Source of the DNA: Burkholderiales bacterium
Lineage (GTDB): Bacteria; Pseudomonadota; Gammaproteobacteria; Burkholderiales; Burkholderiaceae_C
NCBI GenBank assembly: GCA_026932235.1
Contig: JAIXKR010000138.1
Location: forward strand, 28,187 to 82,756
Length of the DNA: 54,570 nt
Reading direction: 5' to 3'
The translations under genes and the position numbers were made by a program. Within the stretch, counting starts at the first letter, position 1. The number at the start of each line of letters is the position of its first letter. The notes under the pieces are model-generated. The model searched no databases. It was given only the letters and a program-made list of their open reading frames with translations, and had not been told where the DNA came from. Of the stretch, positions 1-8,020 are shown one piece after another.

Positions 1-390
1 GCGCTGGCCTGGGCGCTGGACTACGCCAAGGTGCGCCAGCAGTTCGGCAAGCCGATCGGCGCCAACCAGAGCATCGCCTTCATGCTGGCGCAGGGCCATG
101 TCGACGTCGAGGCCTCGCGCCTGTACACCTACCACGCGGCGCAGCGCTGGGACAGCGGCGCGGCCATCAAGGACATCATCCTCGACGTCTCGTCCGCGAA
201 GCTGTTCGTCACCCAGGCCGTGTACCGGGTGACGCAGAACGCGCTGCACATCGGCGGCGGCTGGGGCATCACCGAGGAACTGCCGGCGATGCGCATGGCG
301 CTCGACGCACTGGTCGCGCCGGTCACGGTCGGCTCCTACGAGATCCAGCTGCGAGTGATCGCCAAGCAACTCGGCTTGCCGTGCGACTGA
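1..390 (+). CDS. acyl-CoA dehydrogenase, C-terminal part (5' end outside window)
   Basis: The frame is open from base 1 and ends at TGA 388-390, so the first visible in-frame start (GTG 31) is internal. About 129 residues are seen. They match the C-terminal helical domain of acyl-CoA dehydrogenases: 'VRQQFGKPIGANQSIAFMLA' is the usual region after the middle beta domain, and 'ALHIGGGWGITEELPAMR' corresponds to the conserved glycine-rich segment near the FAD and acyl pocket. The family introduces an alpha,beta double bond into acyl-CoA esters using FAD. The gene is 13 bp upstream of the thiolase-like gene at 404 and is probably in the same operon. Substrate cannot be read from this fragment. 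Confidence 0.9.
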   Translation, partial: ALAWALDYAKVRQQFGKPIGANQSIAFMLAQGHVDVEASRLYTYHAAQRWDSGAAIKDIILDVSSAKLFVTQAVYRVTQNALHIGGGWGITEELPAMRMALDALVAPVTVGSYEIQLRVIAKQLGLPCD

Positions 391-403
391 AAGGGCCGAA
401 CGC

Positions 404-1633
404 GTGAAAACCCCCGACCGCTCCCTCGGCCGAGTCGCCGCCATCATCGGCATGGGCGACTCCTACGCCGACAAGCAGGACGTCAAGGACCCGCTGCAGC
501 TCGCCACCGAGGCGAGCTGGGCCGCGTTCAAGGACGCCGGCATCCGCAAGGACGACATCGACATCCTGCTCACCGGCCGCTCGCCGTGGGCCGACCGGCG
601 GCCGCAGTGGAACAACATCTTCGCCTCGCACATGCAGATGCCGGTGCGTATGACGACCGAGCTCACCTTCCACGGTGCCGGCGTCAACGCGATGATCGGC
701 CAGGCCGCGCTGGCGATCGCCGCCGGCGTGGCCGACTACGTGCTGTGCGTGCAGTCGGATGCGGTCGAGCTGTTCATCGACGCCACCGCGGTGGGCGCGG
801 CCACCGACGCCTGCCCGCAGTTCGAGTTTCCCTACGGCCCGACGATTCCGACCATCTACGCGCAGCTCGCCTGCCGCTACATGCACGAGTTCGGCGTCAC
901 CGAGGAAGACTTCGCCGAGGTCGCGGTGCAGCGCCAGGAATGGGCGGTGCATCACCCGAAAGCGGCCAAGCGCAGGCACGGCCTGATCACCGTCGACGAC
1001 GTGATGCGCTCGCCCTACATCTCGTCGCCGCTGCGGCGCTGGATGTGCGCCACCTGGGGGCCGGGCGGCACCGCCGGCGCCTTCGTCGTCACCAGCGTCG
1101 AACGTGCCAGGCAGGCCAGGCGCCCGATCTACATCCACGGCTTCGGCACCTGCACCACGCACGAGTACCTGTGCGAACGCATCAACCTGCGCAAGAGCCG
1201 CATCCCGCTGGGGGCCCTGCCGGCCATCACCACCACCGGCGCCGCCCACGCCGCGCGCGAGGCCTACGCGATGGCCGACATGACGCCCGCCGACATGCAG
1301 CTCGGTGCCCTCGCCGGCAACTTCTCGCACACCGTGCTCGTGCAGCTCGAAGACCTGGGCTTCGCGCCCAAGGGCCGCGCGATGGACCTGGTGCGCAGCG
1401 GGCGCATGCGCCCGGGCGGCGACTTTCCGGTCGACACCAACGGCGGCTGGATGGGCTTCGGCCAGCCCGGCATCTCGGTGGCCGCCGACTCGCTGGTGGA
1501 GACCGTGCGTCAGTTGCGCGGCGACCCGCTCGGTCTGAAGGCCGGCAACTCACCGAAGCGCGCGATGGCGTACTCGGCCGGCGGCATGCTGGCCTGCCAC
1601 AGCGCGGTCATCCTCGGTACCGAAGCGCCATAG
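404..1633 (+). CDS. thiolase-like (SCP2/lipid-transfer type) acyl-CoA protein, pair 1
   Basis: 409 aa from a GTG start; thiolase-superfamily fold of the SCP2/lipid-transfer type. The position of the nucleophilic Cys reads 'FHGAGVN' (about residues 89-95), so Cys is absent. Where SCP2 thiolases have HDCF and related retro-aldolases have YDxF, this protein reads 'LAGNFSHT' (about 302-309), so neither His nor Tyr is present. 'VDTNGGWMGFGQPG' (about 344-357) matches the usual NxxGG loop. A DUF35 gene follows after 23 bp, the standard partner of this subfamily; in steroid side-chain degradation the Ltp2-DUF35 complex is a retro-aldolase. This copy is the most divergent of the four in the window and may have a different or a structural role. 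Family is clear, reaction is not. Confidence 0.85.
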   Translation: MKTPDRSLGRVAAIIGMGDSYADKQDVKDPLQLATEASWAAFKDAGIRKDDIDILLTGRSPWADRRPQWNNIFASHMQMPVRMTTELTFHGAGVNAMIGQAALAIAAGVADYVLCVQSDAVELFIDATAVGAATDACPQFEFPYGPTIPTIYAQLACRYMHEFGVTEEDFAEVAVQRQEWAVHHPKAAKRRHGLITVDDVMRSPYISSPLRRWMCATWGPGGTAGAFVVTSVERARQARRPIYIHGFGTCTTHEYLCERINLRKSRIPLGALPAITTTGAAHAAREAYAMADMTPADMQLGALAGNFSHTVLVQLEDLGFAPKGRAMDLVRSGRMRPGGDFPVDTNGGWMGFGQPGISVAADSLVETVRQLRGDPLGLKAGNSPKRAMAYSAGGMLACHSAVILGTEAP

Positions 1634-1656
1634 CCACCGCACCAGGAGCACAGACC

Positions 1657-2100
1657 ATGTTGGAACAAGGCGAATTCGCCGACTACACCGAATCGTTCCC
1701 GACCCCGCGCGTCACGCAGGACGCGCTGCCCTACTGGGCCGCCGTCAAGGAAGGCCGGCTGCTGTACCAGCGCTGCCCGGCCTGCCGCGGCGCGATCTTC
1801 CCGCCGCGCTCGATCTGCCCGATGTGCGAGGCCGGCGCCGTGCCGCAGTGGGAAGAGTCCCAGGGCACGGGCAGCATCTACAGCTTCTCGGTCGTGCACC
1901 GGCCGCCCTCGGCGGTGTGGCGTGCGCGTTCGCCCTACACCATCGGCCTGGTGCGGCTCGACGAGGACTGGTTCCTGTTCACTGAGATCGAAGGCCGGCC
2001 CGAGGACATGGCGGTCGACCAGCGGGTGCAGGTGGCGTTTCCCGCACGCGAGGTGGCGCTGCCGGTGTTCCACCTCGTCGGCGAGGGCGCGCCGCGATGA
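1657..2100 (+). CDS. DUF35 (Zn-ribbon/OB-fold) partner protein, pair 1
   Basis: 147 aa from ATG 1657, preceded by AGGAG at 1643-1647. The layout is typical of DUF35 proteins: an N-terminal helix ('PYWAAVKEGRLLYQRC'), a rubredoxin-like zinc ribbon with two CxxC pairs (CPAC and CPMC, about residues 43-61), then an OB-fold ('GTGSIYSFSVVHRPP' onward). Members bind acyl-CoA and form complexes with thiolase-fold proteins. It lies directly after the thiolase-like gene and overlaps the next gene by 4 bp (ATGA), so the three are probably translationally coupled. Confidence 0.88.
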   Translation: MLEQGEFADYTESFPTPRVTQDALPYWAAVKEGRLLYQRCPACRGAIFPPRSICPMCEAGAVPQWEESQGTGSIYSFSVVHRPPSAVWRARSPYTIGLVRLDEDWFLFTEIEGRPEDMAVDQRVQVAFPAREVALPVFHLVGEGAPR

Positions 2101-3407
2101 GCGATGCACGCGCCATGTGGGACGCCGCAGCCGAAGGCATGGCGCCCGAGCAGCGGCAGGCCCTGCAGTTGAAGGGCGTGCAGGCACTGCTGGCCTGGGT
2201 CAAGGCGCACTCGCCGATGCAGCGCGAGCGCCTCGTGCGGGTTGACCCGGCCGCGGTGCGCAGCCTGGCCGACTTTGCCGCGCTCGTGCCGCTGAGCACC
2301 AAGGACGAGCTGCGCGCCGCGATGGACCGCTACGGCAGCGCCCTGCCCCACCTGTGCGTGCCGCGCGAGGACATCGTGCTGTCCGGCCCGTCGGCCGGCA
2401 CCAGCGGACGCCAGACCTACCAGGCCTTCGACACCCAGGACCTGGACCGCAACGTCGAGCTGGCGGCGCGCATGTTCTGGTGCAGCGGGCTGCGGCCGGG
2501 CGATGTGCTCCAGCTGCTGGTCACACCGTTCACGCCGGCGGCAGACATCTTCCGCCTCGGCGCGCAGCGCGCCGGCGTGAAGTGGATCATTCGCGACAAC
2601 CACGAGCCCGCGCAGGTGCCACGTTACGTCGAGGTCGCGCGCGCGCTCGAGCCCACCTTCCTGCAGGCCGGCGTGGCCACGCTGCGCGCCATGGCCCAGC
2701 ACGCCGCGGCCACGCCCGAAGGCGGAGCGCTGCCGTACAGGCGCGCGATTCTGATGGGCGCAGCGCTCGGCCCCGAGGCGCGCGCGCAGTTCCGCCAGAC
2801 GCTGGGCATCGAGGTCACGACGCTGTCGGGCCAAGGTTCGGATTTCAACCTCTTCAGCACCGAGTGCCCGGCCCACGACGGCGAGCACTGGCATGGCGAG
2901 GACATGACGCTGGTCGAAGTGATCGACCCGGCCACTGGCGCGCCGGTGCACGAGGGTGACGTCGGCGAGATGGTCATCACCGACTTCTACCGCCGCGCCA
3001 CGCCACACGTGCGCTGGCGGACCGAGGACATGGTGCGTGTGCACCCGGGCGTGTGCAGCTGCGGCCGCACGTCGCGCCGCTTCACGCTGCTCGACCGGCT
3101 GGCCAACCGCGTGCCGGTGCGCGGCGGCGCCGTCTATCCGTTCCAGGTCGAGACCGCGCTGTCGCGCAGCGAGGAAGGCCGCAACCTCGAGTTCGCCCTG
3201 GTGCGCCGGGCGGTCGAGCCGCAGGTGCTGGAAGTTCGCCTGCTGCGCCCCGCCACGCTGGCCGCCGACGCCACGACCGGCGTGGCGCAGCGGCTGCAGG
3301 CCCACCTCGACGCCGAGTTGAAGCTGCCCACCCGAGTGTCGTTCCACGACGACCTGCCGCGCGTCGGCTACAAGACGCTGCGCGTGCTCGACGACAGGAC
3401 GGCGTGA
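2097..3407 (+). CDS. PaaK-like AMP-forming acyl-CoA ligase
   Basis: 436 aa, the size of phenylacetate-CoA ligases rather than of the 500-650 aa FadD type. 'LSGPSAGTSGRQTYQAF' is in the position of the ATP-binding Thr/Ser/Gly-rich loop. 'GDVGEMVITDFYRRATPHVR' and 'VCSCGRTSRRFTLLDRLANR' match the second half of the adenylation domain of the PaaK family, and 'DLPRVGYKTLRVLDD' is the C-terminal lid, with Lys in the expected place. The predicted reaction is acid + ATP + CoA to acyl-CoA + AMP + PPi. It overlaps the DUF35 gene by 4 bp (ATGA). Substrate is not predictable; the neighbours suggest a bulky or cyclic acid. Confidence 0.85.
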   Translation: MSDARAMWDAAAEGMAPEQRQALQLKGVQALLAWVKAHSPMQRERLVRVDPAAVRSLADFAALVPLSTKDELRAAMDRYGSALPHLCVPREDIVLSGPSAGTSGRQTYQAFDTQDLDRNVELAARMFWCSGLRPGDVLQLLVTPFTPAADIFRLGAQRAGVKWIIRDNHEPAQVPRYVEVARALEPTFLQAGVATLRAMAQHAAATPEGGALPYRRAILMGAALGPEARAQFRQTLGIEVTTLSGQGSDFNLFSTECPAHDGEHWHGEDMTLVEVIDPATGAPVHEGDVGEMVITDFYRRATPHVRWRTEDMVRVHPGVCSCGRTSRRFTLLDRLANRVPVRGGAVYPFQVETALSRSEEGRNLEFALVRRAVEPQVLEVRLLRPATLAADATTGVAQRLQAHLDAELKLPTRVSFHDDLPRVGYKTLRVLDDRTA

Positions 3408-3491
3408 TGCCCTGAGCCTTGCGACCGAGGCCCGCCCCCGGACGCGGCTGAACCAGAACCACGAACCACGAACTGACCGGAGCACGACCCC

Positions 3492-4649
3492 ATGGATTTC
3501 GAACTGAGTGAAGAACAACGCGCGATCGCCGAGACGACGCGCCGTTTCGTCGAGAAGGAGATGCCGCGCCAGCAGGTGCTGCAATGGGCGCGCGACAAGG
3601 TCGAGCCGCCGCAGGAGCTGTTCAGGAAGCTCGGCAGGCTGGGCTACTACGGCTTCCTGCTGCCCGAGGCCTACAGCGGACTCGAGAAGCCCGACCCGAT
3701 GGGCATGCTGGCCTTCGTCGAGCAGTTCGCGCGCGCGTCGGCGGCCATCACCACCGCCTGGGGTCGCGCCGCGGTGATCCTGGCGCCGCTGGTGGCCAAC
3801 TTCGGCACCCAGGCGCAGAAGGACATGGTGCTGCCCAGGGTGATGGCCGGCGAGGTCTTCATGGCGCTGGGCCTTACCGAGCCCGGCTCCGGCAGCGACG
3901 CGGCGTCGCTGCGCACCACGGCGGTCAAGCGCAGCGACGGCCACTGGGTCATCAGCGGCGAGAAGCTGTATTGCTCGCAGGCCAAGTCGGCGGGCTTCCT
4001 GATCCTGGCCGCACGCACCGACCCGCATGCCGTCAAGCAGGAGGGCATCTCGACCTTCCTGATCCCGAACCCGGGCAGCCACCCGGCGATCGAGCTGACC
4101 CGCATCGAGACCATGGGCCTGGGGCCGGTGCCGACCTTCTCGGCCCACTTCCGCGACCTGGTGCTGCCGCCCGACGCGCTGATCGGGGAAGAGAACAAGG
4201 GCTGGCAATGTGTGCTCGGCGGGCTGGACAACGAGCGCCTGTACCACGGCGCCATCGGCGTCGGCGCCTCGCAGGCCATCATCGACGAGGTGGTGGCCTA
4301 CCTGAAGCAGCGCGTGCAGTTCGGCAAGCCGCTGTCCAAGCTGCAGTCGGTGCGCCACAAGATCGTCGACATGCAGTTGCGCACCGACGCCGCGCGGCTG
4401 TTGGTCTACCGCGGCGCCAGCGTGCTCGAGAAGACCGGCGCCTGCCACAACGAGGCCTCGTTCGCCAAGGTGGCCGGCGCCGAGTGCTACATGCACTGCG
4501 CCTACACCGGCCTGCACCTGCTGGGCGGCTACGGCTACACCGTCGACTCGGGTCTGCCGATGCATTTCCAGGACGCCAAGCTGTTCGAGATCGGCGGCGG
4601 CGCGATGGAAGTTCAGCGCGACATCATCGCGCGCGGCATGGGACTGTAG
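3492..4649 (+). CDS. acyl-CoA dehydrogenase
   Basis: 385 aa, full length for the family, from ATG 3492. The three domains are visible: an N-terminal helical domain ('MDFELSEEQRAIAETTRRF'), the FAD-contacting segment 'ALGLTEPGSGSDAASLRTT' (about 121-139) at the start of the beta domain, and the C-terminal helical domain ending in 'GGGAMEVQRDIIARGMGL'. 'VQFGKPLSKLQSVRHKIVDM' is the usual region near the subunit interface. It should carry out FAD-dependent alpha,beta-dehydrogenation of an acyl-CoA. An 84-bp gap separates it from the ligase, and the next gene begins directly after its stop codon, so it belongs to the same operon. No feature fixes the substrate. Confidence 0.93.
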   Translation: MDFELSEEQRAIAETTRRFVEKEMPRQQVLQWARDKVEPPQELFRKLGRLGYYGFLLPEAYSGLEKPDPMGMLAFVEQFARASAAITTAWGRAAVILAPLVANFGTQAQKDMVLPRVMAGEVFMALGLTEPGSGSDAASLRTTAVKRSDGHWVISGEKLYCSQAKSAGFLILAARTDPHAVKQEGISTFLIPNPGSHPAIELTRIETMGLGPVPTFSAHFRDLVLPPDALIGEENKGWQCVLGGLDNERLYHGAIGVGASQAIIDEVVAYLKQRVQFGKPLSKLQSVRHKIVDMQLRTDAARLLVYRGASVLEKTGACHNEASFAKVAGAECYMHCAYTGLHLLGGYGYTVDSGLPMHFQDAKLFEIGGGAMEVQRDIIARGMGL

Positions 4650-5444
4650 ATGGCGCTGTCGAACGGAAAGCTGGCGAGTCTGGCCGACGCCGCCGAACTC
4701 GCGCGCGGCGCGGCGCGCGTCGCGCTCGGCGGCTGGAGCTTCAGCCGCCGGCCGCTGGCCGTCGCGATGCACTGGGCCGCACACGGTCTGCGCTTCGACG
4801 AACTGCTGGTGCTGACCGGCGGCGTGGAGACCGATCTGCTGGTCGCCGCCGGCGTGGCGCAGCGCGTGCGCGGCTTCTACCTCGGCATGGAGGCGCTGGG
4901 CATGGGGCCGGGGCTGAAGGCCGGTTGCGACGTGATCGAGGAGACCGAGACCTCGCTGATGCTGGGCTTGAACGCGGCGGTCGAGGGCGCGTCCTTCCTG
5001 CCGCTGCCGGCGCGCCATGGCGTGGCGCTGGCGCAGGTGCGGCCCGACTTGCGCCGCGTGCGCTGCCCCTACACCGACGAGGAGCAACTCGCGATCCCGC
5101 CCCTGCCGATCACGGTCGCCTACGTGCATGCCTGGCGCGCCGACCGCCAAGGCAACGCGGTGTTCGGTGGCCACCGGGCGGCCGACCGGCTGCTGGCGCT
5201 GGCAGCGCAGCGCACCGTCGTGACCTGCGAAGAGCTGGTCGACGACATCACGGCCGGTGGCGTCGAAGCCGACCTCACCGAAGCCCTGGTCAGCAGGGTC
5301 GTGCACGCGCCCGGTGGCGCCCGGCCCGGCGGCTGCCTGCCCGGCTACGAGGCCGATTGGCCGGCACTGCTGGACTACACGGCGCTCGAGCGCGACGCCG
5401 TCGCCGGCTGGGCCCGTGCCCGGCTCGAAGGAAGGGCGCGATGA
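4650..5444 (+). CDS. CoA-transferase-fold subunit, IpdA-like
   Basis: 264 aa; ATG immediately follows the TAG of the upstream gene. The sequence has the family I CoA-transferase alpha-subunit fold. The start 'VALGGWSFSRRPLAVAM' (about 24-40) resembles IpdA-type proteins, where a GGW/GW loop is followed by Arg/Lys-Pro. IpdAB of actinobacterial steroid degradation is not a transferase: it hydrolyses a cyclic beta-ketoacyl-CoA to open the last ring. The next gene, overlapping by 4 bp (ATGA), is the IpdB-like partner, so a heteromeric enzyme is expected. Assignment to the ring-opening function rather than to an ordinary CoA transferase is inference from the partner lacking an ENG motif. Confidence 0.75.
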   Translation: MALSNGKLASLADAAELARGAARVALGGWSFSRRPLAVAMHWAAHGLRFDELLVLTGGVETDLLVAAGVAQRVRGFYLGMEALGMGPGLKAGCDVIEETETSLMLGLNAAVEGASFLPLPARHGVALAQVRPDLRRVRCPYTDEEQLAIPPLPITVAYVHAWRADRQGNAVFGGHRAADRLLALAAQRTVVTCEELVDDITAGGVEADLTEALVSRVVHAPGGARPGGCLPGYEADWPALLDYTALERDAVAGWARARLEGRAR

Positions 5445-6298
5445 ACGACAACGAGACCCGCAGCGACGCACCCGCCGCGCCGGCCGACGTGGCCGAGATG
5501 ATGGTCTGCACGATGAGCGACTGGCTGCTGCGCGCCGAGGTCATCCAACTCGGCCTGGCTTCTGCGCTGAACCAGGTCGCCGCGCTGCTGGCGCAGGCGC
5601 GCACGCATGGCCACGGCCCCGCGCTCGAAGACCCGGCGGCGCTGACGCTCACGCGCGCCCAGCGCCCCGCTTTCCTGAGCCGCAGCGAACGCGCCGCCCA
5701 GATCGGCGCGCTGCGGCGCTATGAGGCGCCCGAATGGATCGGCCAGATGATGCCGCGCCTGTCGGGGCGTGTGCGCCAGTTCGTGCGCCCGCTGCAGATC
5801 GACGTCCAAGGGCGCATCAACAGCCTGCGCGTCGCCGACAAACAGGGGCGTCTGCGCCGCTTCGCCGGCCTGGCGGGGCTGGCCGAACTGGCCGAGATCG
5901 CACAACCCTTCCTCGTCTACCTGCCGCAGCAGGACAGCCGCTGCTTCGTCGATGCGGTCGACTTCGTCGTCGCCGACCCGCTGGCCGCGCACGCGCCGGG
6001 CGTGGGCCATGTGGTGATGGTCACCGACCTCGCGGTGTTCGAGTTCACGTCGGCCGGCGCGCGCGCCCTCAGCCGCCACCCCGGCGTGACGCACGAGCAA
6101 TTGCGCGAGCGCACGCCGGCCGCCGTGGCGGTGGGCGGCGTGCCGTACACGCCCCGTCCGGATGCCGCGCTGCTGCAGCGGCTGCGCACGCAGATCGACC
6201 CGCACCGCGTGCGCGACATCGAGTTCGCCGGCGGCCCGGCACGACGCGACGCTCTGCTGCGCCTGTACGCGCAGGAGGCGGCAGCGACGCTGCCCTGA
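5441..6298 (+). CDS. CoA-transferase-fold subunit, IpdB-like
   Basis: 285 aa from ATG 5441, overlapping the IpdA-like gene by 4 bp. 'MMVCTMSDWLLRAEVIQLGL' near the N-terminus and 'TDLAVFEFTSAGARALSRHP' followed by 'GVTHEQLRERT' near the C-terminus match the beta subunits of family I CoA transferases and, in style, IpdB. The catalytic SENG-type motif of true 3-oxoacid CoA transferases is not seen, as in IpdB. The middle part ('PQQDSRCFVDAVDFVVADPL') is the usual substrate-domain segment. It ends 6 bp from the convergent MmgE/PrpD gene and closes this operon. Confidence 0.75.
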   Translation: MNDNETRSDAPAAPADVAEMMVCTMSDWLLRAEVIQLGLASALNQVAALLAQARTHGHGPALEDPAALTLTRAQRPAFLSRSERAAQIGALRRYEAPEWIGQMMPRLSGRVRQFVRPLQIDVQGRINSLRVADKQGRLRRFAGLAGLAELAEIAQPFLVYLPQQDSRCFVDAVDFVVADPLAAHAPGVGHVVMVTDLAVFEFTSAGARALSRHPGVTHEQLRERTPAAVAVGGVPYTPRPDAALLQRLRTQIDPHRVRDIEFAGGPARRDALLRLYAQEAAATLP

Positions 6299-6304
6299 GC
6301 TGCT

Positions 6305-7660
6305 TCAGCCGGCCGGCGGCTTCGGCAGCATCGCGAAGGCCTCCAGCACCGCGGCGATGCCGGCCCGCTCGGGCGCGCGGCAGAACGCCTCCACGCGGTC
6401 GTAGGCCGCCGCCGGCACGCCGGTCTCGGCGCCGATGCGCCGCACCAGCTTCGAGTCGGTGTCCCAGTCGTAGGCGAAATCGGCCACGGTCATGCGCTGG
6501 TCCTGCACCAGCCGCGCGCCGTCGGCGGTCTCGGCCTCGATCACGCAGGACAGCACCGGCACCGTGGCGTCGGTCACCAGCTCGATGCGCTCGGTGAGCG
6601 CGTTGACCTCGGCGTCGTCGTAGGTCGTCATCGCAGCCATGCTCGGCGTGCCGCGCAGCAGCGTCAGCGCGATGCAGAACGGGATGCTCATCAGCGTGCC
6701 CGAGATCGAGTCGAACGGGCCCTTGGCATCCATGCCGGCGTAGCCGGTCTCGAAGGGATTCATGCGCACGCGCACCTGCTTCAGGGCCCGCTCCTCGAGC
6801 CTGTCGCGCAGGATCAGCGCGCCGGTCACCGGCGTCTGGTTGAAGGCGCACACCGGGAAGGGCTTGAAGGTGACCCGCTGCACCGACCATTCCGTCCCCA
6901 GCCGTGCCAGCAGGGCGGGCACATCGCAATCGCTGCGCGCGTAGGCCTTGACGAAGCCCGAGCGACCCTCGAAAGCGCCCGGCGCCGAGCGCGAACCGGC
7001 GCGCGCGAGTTCGGTTGCGACCAGCCCGTTGCGTGCGGCCACGCCGACCTGGTAGCGCCATTCGTCGGTGCCGTCGGCGAAGGACTGCAGCATGCCGCCG
7101 GTGAACGAGGCCGCGTTCGCCAGCGCTGCGGCGCTGCGTTCGGCGTCCAGGCCCAGCAGATGCGACGTGGCCGCTGCCGCGGCCAGCGTGCCGTAGAGCG
7201 GCGAAGCGCGCAGCCCGGCGGGCGTCGTCTTCGGCCCGTACGCCGATTCGAGCAGGCCGCCGACCTCGTAGCCGGCGATCAGCGCCGGCAGCATGCGCGC
7301 CACCGGCAGGCCGCGTGCCTCGACCAGCGCCGTCAGCAGCGGGATCATGATGGTGCCGAAGTGCCCGGCACCGCAGGTATCTTCCTGGGCACGGCCGTGG
7401 AACAGCGCCGAGTTGGCCAGCGCGGCGCCGTCGACCGAGGTCTTGCGCCCGTCGCCGAGCAAGGTGGCGCCGCCGCTGCGCTCGCCGTCGAGCGCCAGCG
7501 CCGACCGCCGCGCCACCGGGGCGAAGGGCGTCGCGTGCCCACCCAGCGCGATGCCGTAGCCGTTGAGCAGGCAGGTGCGGGCCTTCTCGACCACGGGTGG
7601 CGGAACCTTCGTCAGGTCGAGGTCGGCAACAAATCGGCCAAGGGATTGTGCGAGCGACAT
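6305..7660 (-). CDS. MmgE/PrpD family protein
   Basis: 451 aa from ATG 7660, chosen over the upstream in-frame start at 7705 because a GGGGAG Shine-Dalgarno sequence lies about 8 bases before it. 'SLAQSLGRFVADLDLTKVP' followed by 'RTCLLNGYGIALGG' is the usual N-terminus of the MmgE/PrpD family, and 'FHGRAQEDTCGAGHFGTI' matches the conserved active-site region (family: HAxDxDD... variants). Members include 2-methylcitrate dehydratase, cis-aconitate decarboxylase and iminodisuccinate epimerase. A link to propionyl-CoA disposal through 2-methylcitrate is possible, but no prpB or prpC is present, so the substrate stays open. It is transcribed convergently to the 1-6298 operon and divergently from the importer operon. 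Confidence 0.85.
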   Translation of the reverse strand: MSLAQSLGRFVADLDLTKVPPPVVEKARTCLLNGYGIALGGHATPFAPVARRSALALDGERSGGATLLGDGRKTSVDGAALANSALFHGRAQEDTCGAGHFGTIMIPLLTALVEARGLPVARMLPALIAGYEVGGLLESAYGPKTTPAGLRASPLYGTLAAAAATSHLLGLDAERSAAALANAASFTGGMLQSFADGTDEWRYQVGVAARNGLVATELARAGSRSAPGAFEGRSGFVKAYARSDCDVPALLARLGTEWSVQRVTFKPFPVCAFNQTPVTGALILRDRLEERALKQVRVRMNPFETGYAGMDAKGPFDSISGTLMSIPFCIALTLLRGTPSMAAMTTYDDAEVNALTERIELVTDATVPVLSCVIEAETADGARLVQDQRMTVADFAYDWDTDSKLVRRIGAETGVPAAAYDRVEAFCRAPERAGIAAVLEAFAMLPKPPAG

Positions 7661-8020
7661 GAAGAGTCTCCCCGATCCGCCGCGGGCGCCCAAAGGGTTG
7701 CACATGCGTCCGTCTCCAGATGCGTGGCCAATCAGGGAATGCGCGGAGCCCAGCGCACTCTAGGTGGCCTAGGCTCGCGCGCCAGAGGGTAAGTGTCCAT
7801 TGACGCTCTGCCGAACGCTTGTTAGAATAACGGCCTGCAGCAACTTGCGAGCCGGCGTTTGGCGGGGTGATCACAGCCTCCCGCGGGTCGAGTTCGGTAG
7901 ATCGCAGGCAGGATCGCAGAAGAATGGCTCCGACTCGGGGGCCCGGAGACTTTCAGTGCCGACAAAGTACATAGACGCGCCTAACATTAGGCAGGTAACC
8001 AATCTGCAGGGGACAGCAAC
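7661..8020. other. intergenic region between MmgE/PrpD gene and importer operon
   Basis: This 360-bp stretch has no convincing gene. It contains the importer promoter and operator (7800-7828) and two inverted repeats. One is CTAGG-tgg-CCTAG at 7760-7772. The other is GCCTAA-ca-TTAGGC at 7979-7992, 29 bases before the TTG start at 8021. The second sits in the 5' leader and could be a further regulator site; its sequence differs from the 14-bp operator. Confidence 0.5.
7800..7828 (+). promoter_or_regulatory. promoter with embedded TetR-like operator, importer operon
   Basis: TTGACG (-35, 7800-7805), a 17-bp spacer and TAGAAT (-10, 7823-7828) make a good sigma70 promoter upstream of the gene at 8021. 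The 14-bp site CGAACGCTTGTTAG (7812-7825) fills the end of the spacer and overlaps the -10 box, a position suited to repression. The same site recurs at 24224 (minus strand), 35752 and 38726 (minus strand). Confidence 0.65.

Noticed and set aside
586-2100. A 504-codon plus-strand frame that includes the DUF35 gene
   Set aside because: Only the last 147 codons (from ATG 1657) make a known protein; the first part is an Arg-rich shadow of the thiolase-like gene.
1935-5471. A 1178-codon open frame on the minus strand, and similar long frames opposite most genes
   Set aside because: High-GC codon bias leaves the opposite strand open. The frame overlaps five plus-strand genes with clear families and its own product is low-complexity and without motifs.
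7979-7992. Inverted repeat GCCTAA-ca-TTAGGC as another copy of the common operator
   Set aside because: It lacks the AACG/CGTT core and the spacing of the four sites, so I list it only as a separate repeat.
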